Below the pieces are notes generated by a model. The model searched no databases, was not told where the DNA came from, and worked only from the letters and a program-made list of their open reading frames with translations. From contig NZ_BMIM01000004.1 in the NCBI RefSeq assembly GCF_014642275.1, positions 124,001-188,000 on the forward strand: a DNA stretch of 64,000 nucleotides. The letters are read 5' to 3'. This DNA is from Flavobacterium lutivivi (GTDB lineage: Bacteria; Bacteroidota; Bacteroidia; Flavobacteriales; Flavobacteriaceae). The position numbers and the translations under genes were made by a program. Below, one piece after another: positions 1 to 9,400 of the stretch; position 1 is the stretch's first letter; each line of letters begins with the position of its first letter.

Positions 1-1332
1 GAACACATTTCTTCCAAACAATGGAAACAACAAATTCAGTATGAACTAAAAGGTGCTGATTATAACGAAACACTTGTTTGGGAAAGTTTAGAAGGAATAA
101 AAGTTAAACCTTTTTATCATAATGATGAATTTGAAAAAAAATATACTTCAAATTCAACTTCTAATAACTACCATATTTTGCAAAACATCTTTGTTCACGA
201 TGTTTTAAAGTCTAACAAAAGAGCTCTAGAAGTCCTCAATCGTGGAGCAGAAAGCATACGTTTTACAATTGAAAACGAAACTATTTCCGTTGAGGAATTA
301 ATGCAAAATCTTCCTCTAGAAAAAGTTAGCTACTTTTTTTATTTACCTTTTCTATCAATCGATTTCGTAAAAAAAATCAATGATTTTGCTACGAAAAACA
401 AGGCAAATTTTATCATTCAACTAGACCCAATTGGACAACTTTGCAAAGATGGAAACTGGTTTGAAAACCTAGATAAAGATTTTGAAAAACTTAATAAAAT
501 TACAAGCTCTTCAAATATTTCTTTCTTGAATATCAGTTCAGGAATATTTCAAAATGCTGGTGCGAATATGGTACAGCAACTTGCCTATACGTTGGCTCAA
601 GTAAATGAATATTTCAACAGAATAACAACTATAAATCAACCTGTTACGATAGAAGTTTCCATTGGAACAAATTACTTTTTTGAAATTGCCAAACTTCGTG
701 CGTTGCGTTTATTATTCAATACTCTAGCAACAGAATACAATCATAACGTTGAATGCAATATTATCGCAACACCAACTCGAAGGGACAAAACGCTTTACGA
801 TTACAACGTAAATATGCTTCGCACTACTACCGAATGCATGAGCGCAATATTGGGTAATGCAGATTATGTAGCCAACTTGCCTTATGACTCATTGTATCAT
901 AAAGACAATGAATTTGGCGATAGAATTGCTCGCAATCAATTGTTGGTCTTAAAACACGAAAGCTATTTTGACAAAGTTCAAAATCCTGCCGATGGAGCAT
1001 ATTACATCGAAACGTTAACCCAACAATTGGCTGAAAAAGCATTGGAATTATTCAAAGATATTGAAGCAAATGGTGGATTAATCACTCAACTTATCGAAGG
1101 AACTATTCAACGAAAAATAAGCGAAAGTGCAACCAAAGAACAAGAACTATTTGATAACGGAAAAGAAATTCTATTGGGAACAAACAAATATCCAAACAAG
1201 AACGATAGAATGAAGGATGATTTGGAACTGTATCCATTTGTAAAGCAAAATCCTAGAAAGACTTTGATTGTACCAATCATAGAAAAACGATTAGCCGAAA
1301 AATTGGAACAAGAACGATTGGCTTCGGAATAA
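1..1332 (+). CDS. mutA: Methylmalonyl-CoA mutase small subunit (5' partial)
   Basis: Small, non-catalytic subunit of the adenosylcobalamin-dependent mutase that interconverts succinyl-CoA and (R)-methylmalonyl-CoA. The frame is open from the first base: 443 codons are visible and the text before any possible start (KQWKQQIQYELKGADYNETL) is typical of the family N-terminus. The true start therefore lies just upstream of the window; the TTG at 178 is internal. The TIM-barrel part shows the NAGANMVQQLAY and EVSIGTNYFFEIAKLRALR segments shared with the large subunit. There is no C-terminal DxHxxG cobalamin site, as expected for this subunit. Its partner mutB follows at 1877, but two unrelated small genes lie between them. 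Identification is firm; only the first residues are missing. Confidence 0.93.
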   Translation, partial: EHISSKQWKQQIQYELKGADYNETLVWESLEGIKVKPFYHNDEFEKKYTSNSTSNNYHILQNIFVHDVLKSNKRALEVLNRGAESIRFTIENETISVEELMQNLPLEKVSYFFYLPFLSIDFVKKINDFATKNKANFIIQLDPIGQLCKDGNWFENLDKDFEKLNKITSSSNISFLNISSGIFQNAGANMVQQLAYTLAQVNEYFNRITTINQPVTIEVSIGTNYFFEIAKLRALRLLFNTLATEYNHNVECNIIATPTRRDKTLYDYNVNMLRTTTECMSAILGNADYVANLPYDSLYHKDNEFGDRIARNQLLVLKHESYFDKVQNPADGAYYIETLTQQLAEKALELFKDIEANGGLITQLIEGTIQRKISESATKEQELFDNGKEILLGTNKYPNKNDRMKDDLELYPFVKQNPRKTLIVPIIEKRLAEKLEQERLASE

Positions 1333-1357
1333 TTCTTAACTTTAACAAAAAGAAACT

Positions 1358-1594
1358 ATGGAAGCAATAAGACAAACTGTAAAAGTTAAAAATCATCAAA
1401 TAAATATTGTTTTGCCTGATGAATTCGATGCTGATTTTGTAGATGTTATTATTTTACCATCTCAAAACAATGAGTATTCAATTCCCCAATGGCAAATTGA
1501 TGAAGTTAGAGAAAGAACTGAAAAATATCTAAAAAATCCTGAAAACGTAACTGATATTGAAGATTTTTTAAAAGAAATTGATAATGATTTATAA
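1358..1594 (+). CDS. Antitoxin of a RelE/ParE-type toxin-antitoxin pair
   Basis: A 78-residue acidic protein. The N-terminal half (MEAIRQTVKVKNHQINIVLP) looks like a small beta-rich or DNA-binding segment. The C-terminal half is helical and charged (EVRERTEKYLKNPENVTDIE), the layout of Bacteroidetes antitoxins encoded just before RelE/ParE toxins. It overlaps the next gene by 11 bases, so the two are translated together. It starts 25 bases after the mutA stop with no obvious promoter or terminator, so it may ride on the mutA transcript. No specific antitoxin family (Phd, RelB, ParD) is claimed. The role is inferred from size, order and overlap. Confidence 0.7.
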   Translation: MEAIRQTVKVKNHQINIVLPDEFDADFVDVIILPSQNNEYSIPQWQIDEVRERTEKYLKNPENVTDIEDFLKEIDNDL

Positions 1595-1874
1595 AATCGT
1601 AATTATTGATGAAGCTAAAATTGATTATAAAGAATCATTAAATTGGTATAAAGATATTAATCCAAAATTAGCACAACGATTCAATTTATCATTTAAAGAA
1701 TGTCTAACATTAATAAAAAGAAATCCAAATCATTTTCAAGTACGTTATGACGATGTTAGGTTAATCATGTTTACTAATTTTCCATATCTTATACATTTCA
1801 CAGTTTCTGACAACTTAATAGTTATCAAAGCAATTTATCATTCATCAAGAGATAGCAAACTAAACATCTTTTAA
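1584..1874 (+). CDS. RelE/ParE family toxin
   Basis: A 96-residue protein with the RelE/ParE pattern: N-terminal [21 protein letters not shown] helix region, a central [20 protein letters not shown] helix with the family's NP turn, then [19 protein letters not shown] strands and a closing [10 protein letters not shown]. Homologues are mRNA interferases or gyrase inhibitors; the sequence alone does not say which. The ATG at 1584 is preferred over the TTG at 1578 and overlaps the antitoxin end. One 60-base row in this gene (1621-1680) counts 13 G+C, against 25 in a mutB row (2161-2220), which suggests recent arrival. The gene ends two bases before the mutB start. Confidence 0.75.
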   Translation: MIYKIVIIDEAKIDYKESLNWYKDINPKLAQRFNLSFKECLTLIKRNPNHFQVRYDDVRLIMFTNFPYLIHFTVSDNLIVIKAIYHSSRDSKLNIF

Positions 1875-1876
1875 TT

Positions 1877-4021
1877 TTGAGAAAAAATATACAACACATA
1901 AAATTAAACGAACAAGTTTCAAAAGCTGAAACCTTAAACCTGGAACCAACTTTCCACACAGCCGAAGGCATTGAGGTAAAAAATTCTTATTCAGAAAAAG
2001 ATATTGAAAACCTAGAACATATAGGTTTTGGAGCTGGTTTTGCGCCTAATCTTCGTGGTCCATATGCAACAATGTATGTTCGCAGACCTTGGACAATTCG
2101 TCAATATGCAGGATTTTCAACTGCCGAAGAAAGTAACGCTTTCTACAGACGAAATCTTGCTGCTGGTCAAAAAGGTCTTTCGGTAGCTTTTGATTTAGCG
2201 ACACATCGTGGTTATGATAGTGACCATGAACGCGTAGTTGGCGATGTGGGAAAAGCAGGCGTAGCGATTGATAGCGTTGAAGACATGAAAATTCTTTTCG
2301 ACCAAATTCCATTAGGCGAAATGTCTGTTTCCATGACTATGAATGGTGCTGTTTTACCTATTATGGCATTTTATATTGTTGCTGCCGAAGAACAAGGCGT
2401 TACTCCTAACCTACTTTCGGGAACGATACAGAATGATATTTTGAAAGAGTTCATGGTGCGAAACACCTACATTTATCCGCCAACGCCATCGATGAAAATC
2501 ATTGCCGATATTTTTGAATATACCAGCAAAAAAATGCCAAAATTCAACTCGATTTCTATTTCGGGTTACCACATGCAAGAAGCTGGAGCAACTGCAGATA
2601 TTGAGTTAGCATACACTCTTGCCGATGGTTTAGAATACATTCGAACAGGTTTGGCAGCAGGAATGAAAATTGATGAGTTTGCTCCTCGCCTTTCGTTCTT
2701 TTGGGCTATTGGAATGAACCATTTTATGGAAATTGCCAAAATGCGTGCGGGTAGAATGTTGTGGGCAAAATTGCTAAAACAATTCAATCCGCAGGATGAA
2801 AAATCATTAGCACTGAGAACACATTGCCAAACATCGGGTTGGAGTTTAACCGAGCAAGATCCATTTAACAATGTGGCACGAACTGCCATTGAAGCAGCAG
2901 CAGCAGCTTTTGGTGGAACACAATCGTTGCATACCAATGCTTTGGATGAAGCGATTGCTTTGCCAACCGATTTCTCGGCTCGAATTGCTCGTAATACCCA
3001 AATATTTCTACAAGAAGAAACCAAAATTTGCAAAACCGTTGATCCTTGGGCAGGAAGTTATTATGTAGAAAGTCTTACGGCTGAAATTGCCGAAAAAGCT
3101 TGGGCACTAATTCAAGAAGTAGAAGAACTCGGCGGAATGACTAAAGCCATCGAAGCTGGAATTCCAAAACTGCGCATTGAAGAAGCCGCAGCACGCAAAC
3201 AAGCACGTATTGACAGTGGACAAGATATTATTGTTGGTGTCAACAAATACCGTTTGGAAAAAGAAGATCCATTACATATTTTAGAAGTTGATAATCAAAC
3301 TGTTCGTAAACAGCAAATAGAACGCTTAGAGCAAATAAAAGCAACGAGAGATAACGCAAAAGTAGCCGAATGTTTAGCCAAATTAACAGATTGTGCAGAT
3401 TCCCATATGCATGGGAATGGAAACGGCGAAAATTTACTATCTTTAGCAGTTGATGCCGCTAGAAATAGAGCCACTTTGGGCGAAATTAGCGATGCATTAG
3501 AAACTGTTTTTGGTAGATATAAAGCACAAATTAGAAGTTTTAGCGGCGTGTATAGTAAAGAAATTAAAAACGACGAAAGTTTTGAAAAAGCAAAACAACT
3601 AGCCGATGCTTTCGCGAAGAAAGAAGGCAGAAGACCGCGAATTATGATTGCCAAAATGGGACAAGATGGTCATGATCGTGGCGCAAAAGTAGTAGCAACA
3701 GGTTATGCCGATGTAGGTTTTGATGTAGATATTGGACCATTGTTCCAAACGCCACAAGAAGCAGCCAAACAAGCGGTAGAAAACGACGTACACATTTTGG
3801 GTGTTTCTTCGTTAGCAGCAGGACACAAAACCTTGGTACCACAAGTGATTGAAGAACTAAAAAAATATGGTCGTGAGGATATTATGGTGATTGTTGGTGG
3901 CGTAATACCAGCGCAAGATTACCAGTTTTTGTTTGATGCTGGCGCAGTAGCCGTTTTTGGCCCAGGAACAAAAATTAGCGATGCTGCGATTAGTATTTTG
4001 GAAGTGCTACTGGAAGAATAA
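1877..4021 (+). CDS. mutB: Methylmalonyl-CoA mutase large (catalytic) subunit
   Basis: 714 residues, normal length. It catalyses the radical rearrangement of (R)-methylmalonyl-CoA and succinyl-CoA with adenosylcobalamin. The N-terminal TIM barrel binds CoA ([28 protein letters not shown] region; [10 protein letters not shown]). The C-terminal B12 domain has DGHDRG at residues 597-602, whose His599 is the cobalt ligand. The start is TTG, two bases after the upstream toxin stop; MRKN.. matches the usual family start and no ATG fits as well. The TTG may reflect damage or reduced expression caused by the toxin-antitoxin insertion. The PduO-type adenosyltransferase at 59513 could supply the cofactor. 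A terminator follows at 4070. Confidence 0.97.
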   Translation: MRKNIQHIKLNEQVSKAETLNLEPTFHTAEGIEVKNSYSEKDIENLEHIGFGAGFAPNLRGPYATMYVRRPWTIRQYAGFSTAEESNAFYRRNLAAGQKGLSVAFDLATHRGYDSDHERVVGDVGKAGVAIDSVEDMKILFDQIPLGEMSVSMTMNGAVLPIMAFYIVAAEEQGVTPNLLSGTIQNDILKEFMVRNTYIYPPTPSMKIIADIFEYTSKKMPKFNSISISGYHMQEAGATADIELAYTLADGLEYIRTGLAAGMKIDEFAPRLSFFWAIGMNHFMEIAKMRAGRMLWAKLLKQFNPQDEKSLALRTHCQTSGWSLTEQDPFNNVARTAIEAAAAAFGGTQSLHTNALDEAIALPTDFSARIARNTQIFLQEETKICKTVDPWAGSYYVESLTAEIAEKAWALIQEVEELGGMTKAIEAGIPKLRIEEAAARKQARIDSGQDIIVGVNKYRLEKEDPLHILEVDNQTVRKQQIERLEQIKATRDNAKVAECLAKLTDCADSHMHGNGNGENLLSLAVDAARNRATLGEISDALETVFGRYKAQIRSFSGVYSKEIKNDESFEKAKQLADAFAKKEGRRPRIMIAKMGQDGHDRGAKVVATGYADVGFDVDIGPLFQTPQEAAKQAVENDVHILGVSSLAAGHKTLVPQVIEELKKYGREDIMVIVGGVIPAQDYQFLFDAGAVAVFGPGTKISDAAISILEVLLEE

Positions 4022-4030
4022 CTCCAATTT

Positions 4031-4057
4031 TGTCATTCCGAGGCACGAGGAATCTCA
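4031..4057 (+). repeat. Degenerate TGTCATTcCGAGG-type intergenic repeat
   Basis: TGTCATTCCGAGGCACGAGG and the bases after it resemble, with about six differences over 26 bases, the reverse complement of the right half of the repeat at 55570-55596. It sits between the mutB stop and its terminator. Such imperfect copies are common between genes in Flavobacterium; their function is unknown. Confidence 0.6.
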
Positions 4058-4069
4058 CATAATTATAGA

Positions 4070-4099
4070 AACACCGACAGCAATGTTGGTGTTTTTTTT
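4070..4099 (+). terminator. Rho-independent terminator after mutB
   Basis: AACACCGAC (4070-4078) pairs with GTTGGTGTT (4085-4093) with one G-T pair across a 6-base loop, followed by a run of T to 4099. It closes the mutA-TA-mutB transcript. Confidence 0.85.
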
Positions 4100-4241
4100 G
4101 TTTTTAAGATTGTTTATAAAATTAAGTAAAGGCTATTTTTTCTTCATTTTGTTTTTAATTATTTTTACAAAAAACAAATAATACATGCAGGCAAAACCAT
4201 TTTTGAAACTGATAAGCATAACACTTGTTTGATAAGAATAA

Positions 4242-5036
4242 ATGAAGACGATAACATCACCATGGAAATCAGATTTTTTAGAATTAGTTTCAAATTCAAA
4301 AAAATCAATAAAAATAACATCACCTTTTGTCAAAGAAAATATTTGTGATGAAATGTTATCAGCTAAACAAACTAATGCAAAATTAGAGCTTATTACTTCA
4401 TTTAAAGTTGGGAATATTTATTCAGGTTCTTTAGATATAGCTGCAATTGAGAAAATAATCAATCAAAAAGGAATTGTAAAAAATTATTCAAAACTTCACT
4501 CTAAAATTTATTTATTTGATGATAAGGAAGTTATAATAAGTTCAGGTAATTTAACATATGGTGGTTTAGTTAATAACTATGAATATGGTATTTATTCAAA
4601 TGATAAAGATTTGGTTTCAAAAATATCAAGTGATTTTAATTTATTGTCTAAAAATTCACGAACTGGAAAATTAGATATTTCACATTTAGAAAAAGTAAAA
4701 GAAATTATTTCAAAAATTCCATCAACTGAAACTATAAAATTTCCAGATTTTAACATTGAATCTCCAGAAAATAATTATGATACAATTGAAATTCCAGATA
4801 ATACAATATCATCTTCTTTAAGAGGATGGAAATTAGAAGTTTTTAAATGCATTAACCTAATACCTAATCAGATTTTTACTTTAAATGAGATTAATAAATT
4901 TGAAAATCATTTAAAAATAGTATATCCAAATAATGACCACATAACAGATAAAATAAGACAGCAACTTCAATATTTGAGAGATTTAGGATTAATTGAATTT
5001 TTAGGTAACGGTCATTACAGAAAACTATGGAAATGA
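4242..5036 (+). CDS. PLD-family nuclease with DpnI-like C-terminal winged helix
   Basis: 264 residues. The N-terminal domain has a phospholipase-D-type catalytic motif: His86-Ser-Lys88, Asp93, then Ser101-Gly102-Asn103 and NNYEYGI. This is the arrangement of PLD nucleases such as BfiI and NgoFVII. After a linker, residues about 193-264 (LRGWKLEVFKC .. DKIRQQLQYLRDLGLIEFL) resemble the C-terminal winged helix of DpnI and Dam-replacing proteins, which in DpnI helps read methylated GATC. Inferred role: restriction endonuclease, either methyl-dependent or the nuclease of a restriction-modification pair with the methyltransferase at 5234. The DNA is very AT-rich (14 G+C in 4561-4620), suggesting transfer. 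A single HKD motif implies a dimer. The target sequence cannot be read from the protein. Confidence 0.75.
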   Translation: MKTITSPWKSDFLELVSNSKKSIKITSPFVKENICDEMLSAKQTNAKLELITSFKVGNIYSGSLDIAAIEKIINQKGIVKNYSKLHSKIYLFDDKEVIISSGNLTYGGLVNNYEYGIYSNDKDLVSKISSDFNLLSKNSRTGKLDISHLEKVKEIISKIPSTETIKFPDFNIESPENNYDTIEIPDNTISSSLRGWKLEVFKCINLIPNQIFTLNEINKFENHLKIVYPNNDHITDKIRQQLQYLRDLGLIEFLGNGHYRKLWK

Positions 5037-5233
5037 AAAAATACATATTTATAACTCCTGAAGGAAGCACATTTTCACCAAATGGAAATGAAATTGAAAA
5101 CATGCAAGTGATTGGTATTGTTGAAGATGTTATGGATGAAAATGAAGCTTATAAAAAATTATTGATGGAAAATGATTGGATTATTGATTCTGAATTTAAT
5201 GTCGCAGAATTTATTTGTTATGAAATAAACTAA
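5033..5233 (+). CDS. Small acidic protein coupled to the PLD nuclease
   Basis: 66 residues from the ATG at 5033, which overlaps the nuclease stop as ATGA, a sign of translational coupling; an ATG at 5027 is also possible. The protein is acidic, with no membrane segment, signal peptide or Cys motif. It opens with a strand (KKYIFITPEG) and ends in mixed helix and strand. I do not recognise a named family. Its position between a nuclease and a methyltransferase suggests an accessory, control or inhibitor role, but that is inference from context only. Its stop codon abuts the stop of the convergent methyltransferase with no base between. Confidence 0.65.
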   Translation: MKKYIFITPEGSTFSPNGNEIENMQVIGIVEDVMDENEAYKKLLMENDWIIDSEFNVAEFICYEIN

Positions 5234-5713
5234 TTATTTCAATTTTAAAAATCTTCCATCAATACCTGAATTTTTAAGTATTTCTGCATTTTCTTTTCCA
5301 TAAGCTATAAATACACTTGGCGCTCCAGGAGTTCCTGCTTGAATTCCAGTAACATGATAAAATCTAATTCTGCCTTTCACAAATAAAATAGCATCTGCAT
5401 CATTCCAAACATGTTCAAAAAAGCACTTTGTTTCAGTTCTAGCAAAAATTAATGCAATACCATTTCCATGATACTTTAATTTTTCCAACCACAACTCCAT
5501 TCCTCTTCCATATGGTGGATTTAAATAAACTCTTCCAAACCATTGCTTTTTTAAACCATCATCTATAATAGTATAATTTTTAACTGCGTGATAAAAAGGT
5601 GCATTAATTGGACAACAAGGATCTAAATCAAAATGTCCAAGTTGCTTGACTAAATCAGGTGGAGTTAACCATTCTATTTTTGTATTTTCACAACGCTCAA
5701 AAGAAGTGTTCAT
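5234..5713 (-). CDS. Phage-type (Dam family) DNA N6-adenine methyltransferase
   Basis: 159 residues, the usual size for the Dam family found in phages and restriction loci. It has the opening EWLTPPDLVKQL, a FDLDPCC motif (residues 28-34) for S-adenosylmethionine, YTIIDDGL, and the catalytic NPPY at 65-68 within RVYLNPPYGRG. It methylates adenine N6 in DNA; the specificity of this family is variable and cannot be read here. It is convergent with the nuclease/small-protein pair, stop against stop. GATC occurs twice in its upstream region (5739 and 5770), which is only suggestive. It may protect host DNA from the PLD nuclease, or create the mark that nuclease reads. Confidence 0.85.
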   Translation of the reverse strand: MNTSFERCENTKIEWLTPPDLVKQLGHFDLDPCCPINAPFYHAVKNYTIIDDGLKKQWFGRVYLNPPYGRGMELWLEKLKYHGNGIALIFARTETKCFFEHVWNDADAILFVKGRIRFYHVTGIQAGTPGAPSVFIAYGKENAEILKNSGIDGRFLKLK

Positions 5714-6018
5714 CAGAAATTATTTCTTGCAAATATTAGATCATTTTTTTTAACTCACAAGATTAAATTGATCATAATCAACACATTACACACAATAAGT
5801 GTTAATTATAAAAATAGAGTTTTTACAATATGTTAATTATCAGCTAGATAATGTTTCGACATTTTTTATTCCAGTATTTTGTAAACTTATAATAGATTTC
5901 AAACAACCATTCTCACCCATAGAAAAATACCTTACTTAGAATAAATTTAAAATATAGTTCTTTGTCGAACCAAATAAATAACTCACTACATTTGCGATAG
6001 CAATGTAATTTTGTTTTC
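5714..6018. other. Divergent intergenic region, 305 bases
   Basis: Separates the Dam-type methyltransferase from the efflux cluster. It holds no gene. It contains GATC at 5739 and 5770 (the second within TGATCA), a short dyad ATTATC (5836-5841) / GATAAT (5847-5852), and the promoter for 6019 at its right end. No terminator is obvious. Confidence 0.6.
5961..5994 (+). promoter_or_regulatory. Bacteroidetes-type promoter for the efflux cluster
   Basis: TTTG at 5961-5964, a 22-base spacer, and TACATTTG at 5987-5994, an exact match to TAnnTTTG. It lies 24 bases before the ATG at 6019. No metal-regulator operator is recognised. Confidence 0.7.
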
Positions 6019-6405
6019 ATGCGCAAATACTTAGCCATAACTTTTTTAGCACTGTATGTGTTTACCTCAACGGAGTTTCACGAAATAATGAAACTGCCCA
6101 ACTTGGTTTCGCATTACAACGAGCATAAAGGTGAAAACAAAAACATGACGCTTTGGAAATTCCTTTGTATTCATTATGCACACGGCGAAGTTTATGACGA
6201 CGATCGCGACAAAGACATGAAATTGCCTTATAAAAGCATCGATTGTCACGCCAGTTCATTAGTGATTACACTTCCGCCAACGCATCATTATGACTTGCAG
6301 TTCAACCATTCTTTTGACGAAGAAAAAAAACAAACCAGCTATTATCACAACACTTTTTGTTCTGATAATTTTCAATCCATTTGGCAACCGCCTAAAATAG
6401 CTTAA
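6019..6405 (+). CDS. Exported His-rich small protein of the metal efflux cluster
   Basis: 128 residues with an N-terminal hydrophobic stretch (YLAITFLALYVFTST) that looks like a signal peptide or anchor. The mature part is rich in His, Asp and Cys: IHYAHGEVYDDDRDKD, IDCHASS, PPTHHYDLQFNHSF and YYHNTFCSD. Such residues suit metal binding in the periplasm. It is the first gene of the cluster, 74 bases before the RND pump, with its own promoter. Similar small genes precede CusA/CzcA-like pumps in flavobacteria, but I know of no assigned function. Inferred: periplasmic metal-binding or sensing accessory of the efflux system. Confidence 0.65.
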   Translation: MRKYLAITFLALYVFTSTEFHEIMKLPNLVSHYNEHKGENKNMTLWKFLCIHYAHGEVYDDDRDKDMKLPYKSIDCHASSLVITLPPTHHYDLQFNHSFDEEKKQTSYYHNTFCSDNFQSIWQPPKIA

Positions 6406-6479
6406 TAATTATTGTTCCCTGCTTCAGTACTGGTTTGCGGGATGATTTATAACACAATATTAATTAAGTAAATTTTATC

Positions 6480-9400
6480 ATGTTAAATAAAATAATTGAG
6501 TTTTCCGTTAGGAATAAACTCATCATTGGGCTGTTTACCATTGCATTGGTTTTGTATGGCATCTACGAAACCACAAAACTGCCTATAGATGCTGTTCCAG
6601 ATATTACAAATAATCAGGTTCAGGTAATAACCATTGCACCATCATTTGGCGCAACCGATATTGAACGATTGGTCACTTTTCCAGTAGAACAAGCCAATAG
6701 TAACATTCATGGTCTAAAAGAAATTAGAAGTTTTTCACGTTTTGGATTGTCATTGGTAACCATAGTTTTTGATGACGAAACCGATATTTATTGGGCACGT
6801 CAGCAAGTAGCCGAACGATTGCAACAAGTGCAAACGCAAATTCCAGCAGGAATTGGCACACCAGAGTTAGGTCCAGTTTCTACAGGTTTAGGCGAAATCT
6901 ATCAATATGTAGTGCGACCAAAAAAAGGCTATGAAAAAGAATACAACGAAACCGATTTGAGAACCATTCAAGATTGGATTGTTCGCCGACAATTACTTGG
7001 TGTAAAAGGTGTTGCCGAAGTAAGTAGTTTTGGTGGAAAGCTGAAGCAATATGAAATTGCTGTTGACCCAAACAAACTTCACTCCTATGGTCTTACTATC
7101 GAAGATGTTTTTACAGCTTTGGAAAACAACAATCAAAATACCGGTGGTTCCTATATTGAAAAAGGTGCTACAACTCTTTTTATAAGAAGCGAAGGTTTGA
7201 TTGGCAAAAAAGAAGATATTGAAAACATAGCGGTTAAACCTGCTGTAAATGGAACTCCTCTTTTTATCAGAGATATTGCCAATATCAATATTGGATATGC
7301 CACTCGATATGGTGCTATGACCTATAATGACGAAGGCGAAGTTTCGGGTGCTGTGGTAATGATGCTCAAAGGTGCCAACAGCAGCGAAGTAATCGACAAT
7401 GTAAAAGAACGCATCGAACAGATTAAAAAAACATTGCCCAAAGGTGTAACCATAGAACCTTTCCTCGATAGAACAAAAATGGTGAACAACGCCATTGGTA
7501 CAGTAGAAAAAAACCTACTCGAAGGTGCTTTGATAGTCGTATTTGTGTTGGTGTTGTTCTTGGGGAATTTCCGTGCTGGACTAATTGTAGCTTCAGTAAT
7601 TCCGTTAGCGATGCTGTTTGCAATAATCCTAATGAACACCTTTGGCGTAAGCGGAAACCTAATGAGTTTAGGCGCACTAGATTTCGGGTTGATTGTAGAT
7701 GGTGCAGTAATTATTGTGGAAGCCGTTATGCATCAACTCACGCATAGTAAAAAGTTCAACAAAGTTGACACGCTTACTCAAAACAAAATGGACAAAGAAG
7801 TAGAAAAATCGGCTGGAAAAATGATGAACAGTGCAGTATTTGGCCAAATCATCATCTTGATAGTCTATCTACCTATTTTCACTTTAGAAGACATCGAAGG
7901 AAAAATGTTTAAACCAATGGCGCAAACGGTTGCTTTTGCTCTTGTTGGTGCTTTTTTGCTTTCGCTTACCTATATTCCTATGATGAGTTCTTTGTTTTTG
8001 AGCAAAAAAATAAGCCATGAACCTAATTTTTCTGACCGATGGATGTTCAAACTAGAAAGAAAATACCAACATTGGCTCGAAAAAGCGCTCAACTTCCCGA
8101 AAGCAATCATTGGTTCGATAGTACTACTTTTTGTTGTAGCCGTAACTATTTTGACACAATTGGGAGGTGAATTTATTCCAGCGCTAGAAGAAGGAGATTT
8201 TGCCGTTGATACTCGTGTGCTCACAGGAAGTAATCTCAACACTACGGTAGAAAGTGTGCAAAAAGCTGCTGGAATTCTAAAAAAACGTTTCCCAGAAGTA
8301 GAAAAAGTGGTTTCAAAAATTGGTAGTGGCGAAGTACCAACTGATCCTATGCCGATGGAAGCCAGCGACATGATGGTTATTCTAAAAGATAAATCAGAAT
8401 GGACATCTGCAAAAACCTTTGACGAATTGGCAGAAAAAATGAGTAAAGCGCTCCAAGAAGTTCCCGGAATTACTGCTGGTTTTCAATACCCAGTGCAGAT
8501 GCGTTTCAACGAGTTGATGACTGGCGCACGACAAGATGTAGTATGCAAAATATTTGGTGAAAACCTTGATACACTTGCCGTTTATGCAGACAAATTGGGT
8601 AAAATTGTAAATACTGTTGATGGCGCTCAAAACCTTTATATTGAACCCGTAACAGGTATGCCTCAAATTATTATTGAGTACAATCGTCCTGCAATTGCGC
8701 AATATCATTTGAACATTGCCGATATCAACCGTGTGATAAATACTGCCTTTGCAGGACAAGCAACCGGATTGGTATTTGAAGAAGAAAAACGATTTGATTT
8801 GGTTGTTAGATTAGACAAAACACGTAGAAGTAACCTGAGTGATGTGGAGAATTTGTTAATTCAAACGCCACAAGGAATTCAAGTTCCGTTGTATCAATTG
8901 GCAACTGTGACGATAAAAAATGGACCCAATCAAATTCAAAGAGAAGATGCTAAACGCAGAATTGTAGTAGGTTTTAATGTAAATGGTCGTGATGTTGAAA
9001 GCATCGTAAACGAGTTAAAAACAAAAGTTGATAAACAAATAAAACTCCCAACGGGTTATTATACAACTTATGGTGGCGCATTTGAAAACCTCAATAAAGC
9101 AAAAGATAGATTGATGATAGCTGTTCCTATTTCGCTATTAATGATTTTTATCTTGCTTTTCTTTGCGTTCCGGTCTGCAAAACATGGTTTATTGATTTAC
9201 TCTGCAATTCCGTTATCAGCCATTGGAGGTATATTTTTCTTAGCGCTGAGAGGAATGCCATTTAGCATTAGTGCTGGTATTGGTTTTATTGCGCTTTTTG
9301 GAGTTGCTGTTCTAAACGGTATTGTACTCGTATCAGAATTCAACCGATTGAAAGCAGAAGGAATGGATGATTTGCATCGAATAGTGCTCATGGGAACAAA

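Noticed and set aside
178-1332. Taking the TTG at 178 as the mutA start
   Set aside because: The frame is open to base 1 with family-typical residues upstream, so the gene is cut by the window edge.
2566-3033. Long minus-strand open frame inside mutB
   Set aside because: It is antisense to a strongly conserved enzyme and has no family features.
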